NCBI RefSeq assembly: GCF_030732095.1
Contig: NZ_JAVAMQ010000001.1
Span: 62,001-126,000 of the forward strand
DNA from: Paracoccus spongiarum
GTDB taxonomy: Bacteria > Pseudomonadota > Alphaproteobacteria > Rhodobacterales > Rhodobacteraceae
Length of the DNA stretch: 64,000 bases
Reading direction: 5' to 3'
Below, piece after piece: positions 19,572 to 31,275 of the stretch. Under the pieces are notes generated by a model. That model was not told the origin of the DNA and did no database searches. It saw only the letters and a list, made by a program, of their open reading frames with translations. Position numbers and translations under genes: made by a program. Positions within the stretch are counted from its first letter, which is position 1, and each line of letters begins with the position of its first letter.

Positions 19572-20315
19572 TCAACCAAGGCTGGCCAGCGCCGGAAAGG
19601 TCTCGAGCAGCCAGAAGGCAAAGGTCGAGAAGGCGCCGGTCAGCAGCATCACCCCGACCACGACCAGCAGCACACCCATCGCACGCTCGATCTTCCTGAG
19701 GTGCGGCTTGATGCGGTTCATCAGCCCGATGGCACGGTTCACGAAGATCGCCGCCAGCAGGAACGGGATGCCGAGGCCCATCGCGTAGACCGCCAGCAGG
19801 CCGGTGCCGCGCGACAGCTCGCCCCCGGTGGCGGCCAGCGACAGGATCATGCCCAGCTGCGGGCCGATGCAGGGGGTCCAGCCGAAGGCGAAGGCAAGGC
19901 CCAGAACATAGGCACCCAGCGCGCCGCCGCCCTGCTGGCCGGCCTCGAGCCGCGCCTCCTGATCGAGGATCGGGATTCGGAACACATGCAGGAAATGCAG
20001 GCCCATCACGATCACCATCACGCCCGCCAGCTTGGACAGCAGGTCCTGCCATTGCAGGAAGGCACGTCCGAAGGCCGAGGCCGCGAAGCCCATCACGAGG
20101 AACACCGTGGACAGCCCCAGCACGAAGAACAGCGCCGGCAGCACCGCGCTGCGTTCCCCGGCCCTGAGCCCGTTCACCCCGACGCCGGTCATGTAGGCCA
20201 GGTAGGGCGGCACGATGGGCAGCACGCAGGGCGACAGGAAGGACAGGAAACCCGCCAGCAGCGCCACGAAGGCGGCAGGCAGGAAGGCGGCGGTGGCAAG
20301 CTCGATTCCCAGCAT
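19572..20315 (-). CDS. CcdA-type cytochrome c biogenesis membrane protein
   Basis: A 247-residue protein with six hydrophobic segments, typical of CcdA, which carries reducing equivalents from thioredoxin across the membrane. The two conserved Cys occur in FLSPCVLPIVPPYLAYMTG near the N-terminus and FGWTPCIGPQLGMILSLA in the middle. It probably supplies reductant to periplasmic thioredoxin-like proteins such as CcmG, encoded about 13 kb away. It lies between rne and ftsW on the same strand. Confidence 0.88.
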   Translation of the reverse strand: MLGIELATAAFLPAAFVALLAGFLSFLSPCVLPIVPPYLAYMTGVGVNGLRAGERSAVLPALFFVLGLSTVFLVMGFAASAFGRAFLQWQDLLSKLAGVMVIVMGLHFLHVFRIPILDQEARLEAGQQGGGALGAYVLGLAFAFGWTPCIGPQLGMILSLAATGGELSRGTGLLAVYAMGLGIPFLLAAIFVNRAIGLMNRIKPHLRKIERAMGVLLVVVGVMLLTGAFSTFAFWLLETFPALASLG

Positions 20316-20380
20316 GGCGCGACTTTAGCGCCTGCGCGCCCGAGGGCCAGCGGTCAATCCGTCACGCTTGCGTCATGCGA

Positions 20381-20408
20381 ACGGGGCGCGGCCTGCGCCG
20401 CGCCCCGT
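20381..20408 (-). terminator. Strong hairpin after rne
   Basis: ACGGGGCGCGG and CCGCGCCCCGT form a perfect 11-bp stem with a 6-base loop, starting 22 bases after the rne stop codon on the minus strand. There is no T-tract, so it may act as a transcript-end stabiliser rather than an intrinsic terminator. Confidence 0.5.
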
Positions 20409-20430
20409 GGAGTCTGCGATCCGTGGCGGA

Positions 20431-23184
20431 TCAGCGACCGAGCGACCACCAGCCGCGACGCTTCGGCCGGGTGTCGCTGTCGGCCTCGGCCAGCTGCGGC
20501 TCGCGCTGCGCCGCCTCCGTGGCGTCGTCGGAGGCGGTCTGGTCGTCTGCCGTCTGCCGGTCCGCCGTCTGCTCGCGTGCCGTCTGCTCGTGTGCAGGCT
20601 GATCGGGTGCAGCCTCATCGGGCGCAGTCTGACCGGAGGCAGTCTGATCGGAGGCAGTCTGATCGGGCGTCGCGGGTTCTTCCGGCGCGGCCTTCGCAGC
20701 GTCGTCGGCCAGCGACAGGGTCGCGCTGTCGGCAGGGTCGGACCCGGCTGCGGCCTCAGCGGCCGCAGCTTCAGGGGCTGCGGCCTCGGCGGCAGCGGCT
20801 TCCGGGGCGGGGTCGGCTGCGGGCGCGGCGGCGTTCACGCCGGGCAGCGCCTCGGCGCGGGTTTCCGACGCATCGTCGCGCAGGTCCACGACCTCGGGCA
20901 GGCTGGCCGCGTCGCCGCGCTCGGCCCGGGCGCCGCCGCGGCGGCGCGAACGCGACCGGCGCGGGCCGGCCTCGCGGGCGGCGTCATCGGCGGCAAGGGC
21001 GGGCGCCTCCGCCGAGGCGGCGGCATCGGCCACGGCATCGGCAGTGGCTGCGGCGTCGTCCCCGGCGGCCTCGCCCTCCTGATCGGCAACCGCCTGATCG
21101 GCAGCCGCGCGGTCCTCGCCGCTCTGGTCCTCGCCCGTCTGCCCGTCGCCCGTCTGTCCGTCGCCGGCCTGATCGTCGCTGCGATCGCCGGGCTTGCGGC
21201 GGCGACGACGGCGGCGGCGGCGCGAGCGGCCGCCCTCATCCTCGTCCTCGCCAGCCTCTGTCCGGGCCTCGGTCCGGGCCTCTGCCTCGGCGCGCGGCGC
21301 CTCGGCCGGCGCCGCCGCGATGTCCTCCCCGTCCTCGGGCTCGTCCTCAACGAAATCATCCTCGTCGTCGATCTGCGCCATCAGCTGCGCATCGACCGAG
21401 AGCGCCGCATGGGTGGCGTCGGGCACGGTGCGGGTCGCGGTCTTGAACTTCTCGATCGCGAAATCGGGCGAGATCAGCGACGGGTCGGCCTCGACGCGCA
21501 CCGACATGCCGTAGCGCAGCTCGATCCCCGCGACATGTTCGCGCTTGGCGTTGATGAGGAAGTTCGCGACCGCGACCGGGGCGCGCACCAGAACCTCGCG
21601 CGACCGCTTGCGGGTGCCCTCTTCCTCGATGGCGCGCAGGATCGTCAGCGCCAGGCTGTCATCGCTGCGGATCAGGCCGGTGCCGTGGCAATGCGCGCAG
21701 GGCTGCGTGGTCGATTCCAGCATGCCGGGGCGCAGCCGCTGGCGCGACATCTCCATCAGGCCGAAGCCCGAGATGCGGCCGATCTGGATGCGCGCGCGAT
21801 CCGATTTCAGCTTGTCCTTCATCCGCTTCTCGACGGCGGCGTTGTTCTTGCGCTCGTCCATGTCGATGAAGTCGATGACGATCAGCCCGGCCAGGTCGCG
21901 CAGGCGCAGCTGGCGCGCCACCTCTTCGGCGGCTTCCAGGTTGGTCTTCAGCGCAGTTTCCTCGATCGAGCCTTCCTTGGTGGCCCGGCCCGAGTTCACG
22001 TCGATGGCCACCAGCGCCTCGGTCACGCCGATGACGATGTAGCCACCCGATTTCAGCTGAACGACCGGGTTGAACATGGCCGAGAGATAGCTTTCGACCT
22101 GGAAGCGCGCGAACAGCGGCATCTGGTCGCCGTAATGCTTCACGTTCTTGGCGTGGGACGGCATGATCATCTTCATGAAGTCCTTGGCGGTGCGATAGCC
22201 GCGCTCGCCCTCGACCAGGACCTCGTCGATCTCCTTGCTGTAGAGATCGCGGATGGTGCGCTTGATCAGGTCGCCTTCCTCGTAGATCGCGGCGGGCGCG
22301 ACCGATTTGAAGGTCAGGTCGCGGATCTGTTCCCACAGCCGCAGCAGGTATTCGTAATCGCGCTTGATCTCGGTGCGGGTGCGCTGGCTGCCGGCGGTGC
22401 GGATGATCAGCCCCGCGCCCTTTGGCACGTCCAGTTCACCGGCGATGTCCTTCAGCTTCTTGCGGTCGGCGATATTGGTGATCTTGCGGCTGATGCCGCC
22501 GCCGCGCGCGGTGTTGGGCATCAGCACGCAATAGCGGCCGGCCAGCGACAGGTAGGTGGTCAGCGCGGCACCCTTGTTGCCGCGTTCCTCCTTGACGACC
22601 TGCACCAGCATGATCTGGCGGACCTTCACGACCTCCTGGATCTTGTAGCGGCGGGCACGCGGCTTGCGCGGCGCGCGGATTTCCTCGGCCACGTCCTCCT
22701 CGGCCACCGATTCGATGGTCTCGTCGCGGTCGGAGGCCTCGGCCGGGGCATCGCCCTGCCCTTCGGCCCCGCCCTGCCCTTCGGCCTCGGCCGGGTCGGC
22801 GCTGGCGGTCTCGTCGCCCGGCGCGGCGGCTTCGGCCGCGGCCTTGCGGCGCGGCTTGCGGCCACGGGCGTTTTCCTCGGCCTCCTGCTCTTCGGCATAG
22901 GCGCGTTCCTCGGCCATCAGCGCCTCGCGGTCGGCGGCCGGGATCTGGTAGTAGTCGGGATGGATTTCCGCGAAGGCCAGGAAGCCGTGGCGGTTTCCGC
23001 CGTAATCCACGAAGGCCGCCTGCAGCGAGGGTTCGACCCGCGTGACCTTGGCCAGATAGATGTTTCCGGCCAGTTGCCGCTTGTTTACCGTCTCGAAATC
23101 AAATTCTTCGACCTTGGTTCCGTCCACCACGACCACCCGAGTTTCCTCGGTGTGGGTGGCGTCGATCAGCATTTTCTTTGCCAT
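20431..23184 (-). CDS. rne: Ribonuclease E
   Basis: A 917-residue endoribonuclease of RNA turnover and rRNA processing. The first half is the catalytic domain: an S1 RNA-binding region (GNIYLAKVTRVEPSLQAAFV) containing the acidic insertion typical of alphaproteobacterial RNase E, then the DNase-I-like domain with VIDFIDMDERKNN, then the zinc-link CAHCHGTGL. The last third is a low-complexity Ala/Glu/Asp/Arg-rich scaffold, including an RRRRRRRRR patch and a run of QTA-type repeats, and ends WWSLGR. A 730-base leader lies upstream; autoregulation through the leader is known for E. coli rne and can only be inferred here. Confidence 0.95.
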   Translation of the reverse strand: MAKKMLIDATHTEETRVVVVDGTKVEEFDFETVNKRQLAGNIYLAKVTRVEPSLQAAFVDYGGNRHGFLAFAEIHPDYYQIPAADREALMAEERAYAEEQEAEENARGRKPRRKAAAEAAAPGDETASADPAEAEGQGGAEGQGDAPAEASDRDETIESVAEEDVAEEIRAPRKPRARRYKIQEVVKVRQIMLVQVVKEERGNKGAALTTYLSLAGRYCVLMPNTARGGGISRKITNIADRKKLKDIAGELDVPKGAGLIIRTAGSQRTRTEIKRDYEYLLRLWEQIRDLTFKSVAPAAIYEEGDLIKRTIRDLYSKEIDEVLVEGERGYRTAKDFMKMIMPSHAKNVKHYGDQMPLFARFQVESYLSAMFNPVVQLKSGGYIVIGVTEALVAIDVNSGRATKEGSIEETALKTNLEAAEEVARQLRLRDLAGLIVIDFIDMDERKNNAAVEKRMKDKLKSDRARIQIGRISGFGLMEMSRQRLRPGMLESTTQPCAHCHGTGLIRSDDSLALTILRAIEEEGTRKRSREVLVRAPVAVANFLINAKREHVAGIELRYGMSVRVEADPSLISPDFAIEKFKTATRTVPDATHAALSVDAQLMAQIDDEDDFVEDEPEDGEDIAAAPAEAPRAEAEARTEARTEAGEDEDEGGRSRRRRRRRRRKPGDRSDDQAGDGQTGDGQTGEDQSGEDRAAADQAVADQEGEAAGDDAAATADAVADAAASAEAPALAADDAAREAGPRRSRSRRRGGARAERGDAASLPEVVDLRDDASETRAEALPGVNAAAPAADPAPEAAAAEAAAPEAAAAEAAAGSDPADSATLSLADDAAKAAPEEPATPDQTASDQTASGQTAPDEAAPDQPAHEQTAREQTADRQTADDQTASDDATEAAQREPQLAEADSDTRPKRRGWWSLGR
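20512..20673 (-). repeat. Degenerate 15-base tandem repeats in the rne scaffold region
   Basis: About ten copies of a five-residue unit resembling QTAxD (for example DQTASDQTASGQTAPD) occur near the RNase E C-terminus. The DNA shows a 15-base period (gtctgatcggaggca type). Copies differ by several bases, and the frame is kept. Confidence 0.6.
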
Positions 23185-23916
23185 TTTGATGTCTTTCGCG
23201 CAGCCCTGCGCCCGGCGGCGCCAAAGGCGACGCGCGAGAGGGGATGCTGGATGATGGGGACACGGCTGCGGCGCTGGAAACGGCGATCCGGCCGGCGCGG
23301 CCTGTGGCCTGCCCTCCGCGATCCTGTCCGTCCGTTGCGCGCGTCATCGCGTCTGTTCCTTGTGAAGGCCCGAAGGCCGCGAGGCCGGCCGGGCCGCTGT
23401 CCGATATCGCCCCGGTCACCGGCAAGGCCGTATCCTGGGGCGGGTTTTCCGCGCGCCACATCGCCTGCCTGTCGGGCGTGGGACCAGAGGTGTCGCGCTG
23501 CGAAACTGTCGGCGTCCCGCAACCCGAAGTTGAGGGCGCGTGACGCATAACCGCAACATAGAGGTGAAGGCAGGGAAATTTCAATGCCCAAAACGGGCGG
23601 CGGCCCCGATAGGCGCCGCGCGGCCGCGCCCGGGAAGGGCCGCGGCAGGCCGCGCCGGGCGCCGGGCGGCGCGCCCGGATGCCGGCCCGAACCGCGCAAC
23701 ACCCTGCGGAAAACGCGGCCCCGCCGCGCAACGGATTGTGTCCCCTGGCTGCGACCGGCGCGCCGTTCCTGCCCGCAAGCCCATGACGCGAACAATTTTT
23801 CGGATTGTGCGCCGGAATACGGAACCGACCTTCACGCAGGCTTAACACTTCTTTCACGCGCATGTCGCACCATCGTCCTATCAAACGCCCGACAGTGGCT
23901 GCTCAGGAGATCCGGA
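23185..23916. other. Non-coding region between divergent rne and an alpha/beta hydrolase gene
   Basis: These 732 bases contain no supported gene. The portion next to rne is probably its long 5' untranslated leader: GC-rich, with several short potential hairpins. A more AT-rich stretch at 23785-23880 (acaatttttcggattgtg and ggcttaacacttctttcacg) is where promoters for both directions would be expected. I could not assign a confident -35/-10 pair. Confidence 0.5.
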
Positions 23917-24813
23917 ATGCCGGTCGTCAAGGTCAATGCCCATCACGTTCCGCCGCGGCGGCTGTGGCAGACCGCCGAGACGCTGCCCGAAGGCGCACCC
24001 ATCATCGTGATGATTCACGGTTATCGCTATTCGCCATCGGAGCCTGCCCATGACCCGCATCGCCACATCCTGTCGCTTGATCCCGATCACCGCGCCCGTC
24101 GATCCACCTCCTGGCCGCGCGCCCTGGGCTTTGGCACCGGCCAGCCCGAAGAGGGGCTTGCCCTGGCCTATGGCTGGGAGGCGCGCGGCAGCCTGGGCGG
24201 CGCCTATCGCCGTGCGGGCGAGGCAGGCGAGACGCTGGCGGGGATCGTATCCCGGCTGGCGGATCAGACCGGGCGTCCGGTCGCCCTCATCGGGCACTCG
24301 CTGGGGGCAAGGGTTGCGCTGCAGGCGCTACGCGCAGCCGGGGCCGGCGCCGTCTCGCGGGTGATCCTGCTGACCGGGGCCGAGTTCCGCGATGCCGCGG
24401 CCGAGGCGATGGCCTCGCCCGCCGGCAGCAGCGCCGAGATCCTCAACATCACCTCGCGCGAGAACGACCTGTTCGACTTCGCGCTGGAGCAATGGCTGTC
24501 GCTGGGTCGCCGGCAGGCGCTGGGCTTCGGCCTCGACGATCCGGCGCGCAACTGGCTGGACGTGCAGATCGACCAGGGCGAGACGCTGGCCGCGCTGGAG
24601 GCGCTGGGCTTTCCGACCGAAAGGCGGCCGCTGCGGCTGTCGCACTGGACGCCCTATCTGCGGCGCGGGCTGTTCGATTTCTATCGCACCGCGCTGTGCC
24701 AGCCCTGGGCCCTGCCGCTGGGGATGCTGCATGCCCGCCTGCCCGGCCGGATCGAGCCGCGCTGGTCACGCCTGCTGGCCGGCCCCGCCACCCTTGGCGC
24801 GCTGCGCACCTGA
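23917..24813 (+). CDS. Alpha/beta hydrolase family protein
   Basis: A 298-residue serine-hydrolase-like protein. The start at 23917 follows an AGGAGA ribosome-binding site; upstream codons in frame are low-complexity. Visible elements are VMIHGYRYSP (oxyanion region), the nucleophile elbow ALIGHSLGARVALQAL with Ser in GHSLG, and RENDLFDFALEQ, a plausible site of the catalytic Asp. The pattern resembles DUF900-like/lipase-type hydrolases of Rhodobacterales, but no substrate can be named. Its last 48 bases overlap the 3' end of the opposite glycosyltransferase gene. Confidence 0.8.
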   Translation: MPVVKVNAHHVPPRRLWQTAETLPEGAPIIVMIHGYRYSPSEPAHDPHRHILSLDPDHRARRSTSWPRALGFGTGQPEEGLALAYGWEARGSLGGAYRRAGEAGETLAGIVSRLADQTGRPVALIGHSLGARVALQALRAAGAGAVSRVILLTGAEFRDAAAEAMASPAGSSAEILNITSRENDLFDFALEQWLSLGRRQALGFGLDDPARNWLDVQIDQGETLAALEALGFPTERRPLRLSHWTPYLRRGLFDFYRTALCQPWALPLGMLHARLPGRIEPRWSRLLAGPATLGALRT

Positions 24814-25608
24814 CAGCCGCCCCGCGACCAGCCGCCAGCCGCGGCAGGCCAGCCGCGACAGTTCCAGCCAGCTTCGATAGGGCAGCACCGTCAGATAGCG
24901 CCAGCGCGACAGCTTGTAGTCAAGCCGCGTGGACTGGATCTGGGTCGGATGGTCAGAGAGCTGGCTGGCCGGCAGCGGCGCGACGAAGCAGGCGCGCAGC
25001 CCGGCCAGGTATTCGAGGTCGAAGGCGATGTCGAAGGCCAGCCGCATCGGCATCAGCTCGCGAACGAACCAGCGCGCGGCGCGGCGGTCGATCACATAGG
25101 CGCCCGCCCCCTTCTCGCGCGTCAGCGCCACCGCCAGCGCCCTTCCCCCGCCCAGATCGCGGACCGGATACTTGCGGCCGCGATTGACGGTGGTCAGCCG
25201 CAGGATGTTCCACAGGTCGCGCTGTCCGGCCGCGCGGTCCAGCACTTCGCGGAAATCCGGCTCGAAGGACACGTCGTCCTCGAGGATCAGCGCCAGGTCG
25301 GCATCGCCCTCCAGCAGGGCGCGGGCGCAGGCGATGTGGCTGAGATAGCAGCCGATCTCGGCGGGCGAGGTGCGCCGGCCGTGCAGCAGCCGGTAGCTGC
25401 GTTCCGAGAATTCGGGGATCGGGTAGGCCAGCGCGCGGCCATCGACGCCCTCGATGCGGCGGAACGGCAGGCCGGCGCGGTCCAGCTTGTGGCGCATCGC
25501 GGCCAGCCGTTCGGTGGCGCCGTCCATGTTGATGAGGAACACCGCCAGCCGCAGGGCGCTGCCGGGAAGGGTCAGCACCCCGTCCCCGGGATCACCTGCC
25601 CGCGTCAT
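24766..25608 (-). CDS. Glycosyltransferase family 25 (LPS biosynthesis type)
   Basis: About 280 residues with the GT25 pattern: FLINMDGATERLAAMRHKLD at the N-terminus, then GCYLSHIACARALLE, and the acidic motif LILEDDVSFEPDF for metal/nucleotide-sugar binding. Such enzymes add galactose or glucose to lipooligosaccharide or other cell-surface glycans. The start at 25608 (MTRAGDP) overlaps the preceding yciB gene by 17 bases; an upstream start at 25650 would lengthen the protein by 14 residues. The acceptor is unknown. Confidence 0.82.
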   Translation of the reverse strand: MTRAGDPGDGVLTLPGSALRLAVFLINMDGATERLAAMRHKLDRAGLPFRRIEGVDGRALAYPIPEFSERSYRLLHGRRTSPAEIGCYLSHIACARALLEGDADLALILEDDVSFEPDFREVLDRAAGQRDLWNILRLTTVNRGRKYPVRDLGGGRALAVALTREKGAGAYVIDRRAARWFVRELMPMRLAFDIAFDLEYLAGLRACFVAPLPASQLSDHPTQIQSTRLDYKLSRWRYLTVLPYRSWLELSRLACRGWRLVAGRLSGAQRAKGGGAGQQA

Positions 25609-26200
25609 CGCCCGGTCCGTCGATCCCGTGCGCACGGTAAAGCCCGGCATTCGCCAGCAGGAACAGGAACAGGATCAGCGGCAGGCCGAAGGTCTTGAAA
25701 TAGACCCAGGTGGTTTCCGACATGGTCCGCCAGACCACCTCGTTGGCCAGCGCCAGCCCCAAAAACATCAGCGTCATCCGCAGCGTCAGCTTGCGCCAGC
25801 CCTCGGCATCCATCGGCAGCGCCTCGGACAGCACCGCCTGCAGCCAGTTGCGCCGCGCCAGCAGGCTGTAGCCCAGGATCGCGGCGAACAGCAGGTAGAT
25901 CATCGTCGGCTTCATCTTGAAGAAGCGCGGATCGTTCAGCCAGACCGACAGCCCGCCGAACAGCACCACCAGCACCAGCGTCGCCACCTGCATCGGCGCC
26001 AGCCTGCCGGTGAGCCGCCACTGGATCAGCGTGGCCACCGCCAGCGCCGGGATGAAGGCCAGCGTGGCCAGCACGAAGGCGCCGTAATCCTGCCCCCACA
26101 GGCTGACCGTCTCGCCGCGCTTGAGAATGAAGACCAGGAAGAACAGCAGCACCGGACCCAGTTCCAGCGCCGGCTTGACCCAGGGATTGCCGTTCTTCAT
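25592..26200 (-). CDS. Septation protein A / inner membrane protein YciB
   Basis: A 202-residue membrane protein with five or six hydrophobic segments. The N-terminal pattern WVKPALELGPVLLFFLVF and the later ANEVVWRTMSETTWVYFKTFG are typical of the YciB/IspZ family, which is connected with cell-envelope integrity and septation in enteric bacteria. It is followed by the glycosyltransferase gene with a short overlap and preceded by an EamA transporter 24 bases upstream. Confidence 0.9.
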   Translation of the reverse strand: MKNGNPWVKPALELGPVLLFFLVFILKRGETVSLWGQDYGAFVLATLAFIPALAVATLIQWRLTGRLAPMQVATLVLVVLFGGLSVWLNDPRFFKMKPTMIYLLFAAILGYSLLARRNWLQAVLSEALPMDAEGWRKLTLRMTLMFLGLALANEVVWRTMSETTWVYFKTFGLPLILFLFLLANAGLYRAHGIDGPGDDAGR

Positions 26201-26224
26201 CGCATCGTCCTTTCGCCAGCGCCC

Positions 26225-27124
26225 TCAGGCGCCGAATTCGACCACCAGCGCACCCGCCGCGATCAGCGCCATCAGCCCGGCGCGCAGCGGTCCCACCTTT
26301 TCGCCCAGGACGACCCAGCCCACAAGGGCCGCAAAGACGGTCGAGGTCTCGCGCAGCACCGCCGCGCGGCCGACCTCGTCGATGCGGGTGGCCAGCATGA
26401 TCGCGCCGAAGCTGGCAAAGGCCACCAGCGCGCCGAACACGCCCCGGATCGCCAGCGGCGCGATCTCGGGCCCGCGCAGCCGCAGCAGCCTGCGCAGGGT
26501 CCACAGCGGCATGAACACCGAATCCAGCAGGAAGAACCAGGCCAGGAAGGTGAAGGGATCGGCCGCCTGCCGGATGCCCCAGGCGTCGTAGGTGGTATAC
26601 AGCGCCACCATCGCCCCGGTCACCAGCGCCCAGGCCAGCGCCGGGCCAAGGGTGTCGCGCCCGACCGTCAGTCGGCGCAAATTGTAGGCGGCCAGCCCGA
26701 AGATGCCGCCGACCAGCAGCAGCAGGCCCAGCCATTGCACGATGTTGAACCGCTCGCCGAAGACCAGGCCGGCGGCGATCACCGCAAACAGCGGCCCGCT
26801 GCCGCGCACCACCGGATAGACGACGGTATAGGCACCGCGCTGATAGGTCAGCGCCTGCGCGACCTTGTAGAAGACGTGGATCACCACCGCGCCCGCCAGC
26901 ACCGGCCACAGATGCGCGGCGGGCCAGGGCACCACGAACAGCGCCAGCGGCAGCGCCATCACCCCGTAGCTGAGGTCGATCGCCGCGCGGCTCAGCCAGG
27001 GATCGTGCCGGCCCTTCTGCAGCGCGCCGAACAGCGCATGCAGGAACGCCGCCATGATCGCGAGGATCGAGGCCACCCGCGCGCCCTCGGGCGTGCCCGC
27101 AATCTGGATGATCCATGCGCTCAT
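26225..27124 (-). CDS. EamA/DMT-family transporter
   Basis: A 299-residue permease with two EamA repeats and about ten hydrophobic segments. The repeats end with GLLLLVGGIFGLAAYNL and AGLMALIAAGALVVEFG, and each has the typical GERF/GEKV element before the last helices. The start at 27124 is the first ATG after the non-hydrophobic translation of the region upstream. The substrate is unknown. It is probably co-transcribed with yciB. Confidence 0.85.
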   Translation of the reverse strand: MSAWIIQIAGTPEGARVASILAIMAAFLHALFGALQKGRHDPWLSRAAIDLSYGVMALPLALFVVPWPAAHLWPVLAGAVVIHVFYKVAQALTYQRGAYTVVYPVVRGSGPLFAVIAAGLVFGERFNIVQWLGLLLLVGGIFGLAAYNLRRLTVGRDTLGPALAWALVTGAMVALYTTYDAWGIRQAADPFTFLAWFFLLDSVFMPLWTLRRLLRLRGPEIAPLAIRGVFGALVAFASFGAIMLATRIDEVGRAAVLRETSTVFAALVGWVVLGEKVGPLRAGLMALIAAGALVVEFGA

Positions 27125-27189
27125 GTGCGCTTGGTGCCGCCAAATTGCAGCATGTGCAAGGGCCGCGTGACCTGCGCCGCGCGGCGGCG

Positions 27190-28173
27190 TCAGTCCAGCG
27201 GGATCGCGGCGAGGATCGGCCCGGGCAGGTGGTCGCGCGCCGACAGGTCGCGCTGCACGATCAGCACATGGCGGGTATCGGCGGGAAACCGGGCGCCGGA
27301 GGCGTCGTCGGGACGCACGGTCATGCGCAGCGGCTGCTTGCCCTCCCACTGCGCCAGCCGCTCGACCGCCAGCACCACATTGGCATAGCTGATGCTGCGG
27401 CCGCGATTCTCGCCCCCCGTCACCTCGACGCGGCGTTCGGGCGCATAGCGGATCATCAGGATGTCCACCTGCCCGCCCAGGTCGGACAGCGGCTGCAACT
27501 CGATCCGCTCGCCATCGGCGATGCTGTCGCGCTGCACGCTGACCATCGCCGGAGCCAGCCGGCTGCTGTCGATCAGCGCCATCAGCTGCGCCGGGCCGGG
27601 CGCCACGGCGGTATCGGTGCCGTCCACGATCAGCTGCGGCGTATACAGCCCGCGTTCGCCCGCAGCGCGGGCATAGCGTTCCTGCCGCTGCGAGAATTCG
27701 GGCCGCGCAAAGCTGTCGCGCCAGCCCAGATAATCCCAGTAATCGACATGGAAGGACAGCGGCAGCACCCCCGGCTCGTCGGTCAGGCGGGCCAGCATGG
27801 CATCGACCGGCGGACAGGACGAACAGCCCTGCGACGTGAAGAGTTCGACCACCACGGGCAGCGTCTCGGGCGCGAAGTTTTCCAGCGGCGGCAGCGCGGC
27901 GTCGGTGGCGGCAAAGCTGTTGAAGCCCGCCCCGCCGGTCGACTCGAGAAAACCGTTGCCGGGGGCCATGCGGCCGGGCGCGTCGGGTGCGGCGATCACC
28001 GGCGCGTCGGCGGCCGGCTGCTGCTGCGGCGCGGAGACCGCGGCGCCGCCGGTCCCCTGCGCCATGGCCGCGCCGCCCGCCGCCGCCAGCGCAACCGCCA
28101 GGCCGATGCCCGAGATCCGCAGCCAGCCGCGCCCGATGTGCCAGATCCGCAGGGGTGCAGGTCGTGCAGTCAT
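27190..28173 (-). CDS. DUF1223 thioredoxin-like secreted protein
   Basis: A 327-residue protein starting at 28173, with a basic N-terminus and a hydrophobic segment (GIGLAVALAAAGGAAMAQ) that ends in a signal-peptidase-like AMAQ site. The mature part has VVELFTSQGCSSCPPVDAML, a thioredoxin-fold CxxC motif typical of DUF1223. A periplasmic redox or chaperone role is plausible but not demonstrated for the family. It is transcribed divergently from acnA, and the two share 238 bases of upstream DNA with a perfect dyad at 28301-28316. Confidence 0.82.
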   Translation of the reverse strand: MTARPAPLRIWHIGRGWLRISGIGLAVALAAAGGAAMAQGTGGAAVSAPQQQPAADAPVIAAPDAPGRMAPGNGFLESTGGAGFNSFAATDAALPPLENFAPETLPVVVELFTSQGCSSCPPVDAMLARLTDEPGVLPLSFHVDYWDYLGWRDSFARPEFSQRQERYARAAGERGLYTPQLIVDGTDTAVAPGPAQLMALIDSSRLAPAMVSVQRDSIADGERIELQPLSDLGGQVDILMIRYAPERRVEVTGGENRGRSISYANVVLAVERLAQWEGKQPLRMTVRPDDASGARFPADTRHVLIVQRDLSARDHLPGPILAAIPLD

Positions 28174-28300
28174 GTGAAAGTCCAGAATTCCTGTGCCGGG
28201 ACCCTGCATAGACCCGACCGGGCCGGGCCGACAAATCAAGGCTTCGTCACCGATCCCGCCGATCGCGCAGAGTGTCTCTTGCGTCACAGGCCCGACAATG

Positions 28301-28316
28301 GTATGCCATTGCATAC
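28301..28316. promoter_or_regulatory. Inverted repeat between DUF1223 gene and acnA
   Basis: GTATGC-CATT-GCATAC is a perfect 6-bp dyad, embedded in TGGTATGCCATTGCATACAA. It lies 96 bases upstream of the acnA start. The half-site spacing and GTATGC/GCATAC arms resemble operators of GntR-family repressors; this is an inference from shape only. Confidence 0.5.
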
Positions 28317-28411
28317 AATACCGCGTGACACTCTTGCGCTGCCCTGCAGCATCGGGCAAAGCAGGAGGATCGCATGCCCGACCCATCCATTTCGCAGACA
28401 GGGAGGCCTTG

Positions 28412-31192
<2,781 letters not shown>

Positions 31193-31221
31193 CCGGCGCT
31201 GCGGTTCCCGAGAACGACAAG

Positions 31222-31251
31222 GGCCCCCGGCGCGATGCCGGGGGCCTTTTT
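31222..31251 (+). terminator. Rho-independent terminator of acnA
   Basis: GGCCCCCGGC and GCCGGGGGCC form a perfect 10-bp stem with loop GCGAT, followed by TTTTT. It starts 29 bases after the acnA stop codon and also separates acnA from the convergent ggt gene. Confidence 0.92.
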
Positions 31252-31275
31252 CGCCGCGCATCGCGCAGGCGCGAC

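Noticed and set aside
17152..19788. 878-residue plus-strand frame
   Set aside because: Antisense of murG and ftsW; no domain, composition typical of GC-rich antisense translation.
20368..23550. 1060-residue plus-strand reading frame with repeated VCRLIG-like segments
   Set aside because: Antisense of rne. The repeats mirror the 15-base repeats of the RNase E C-terminus.
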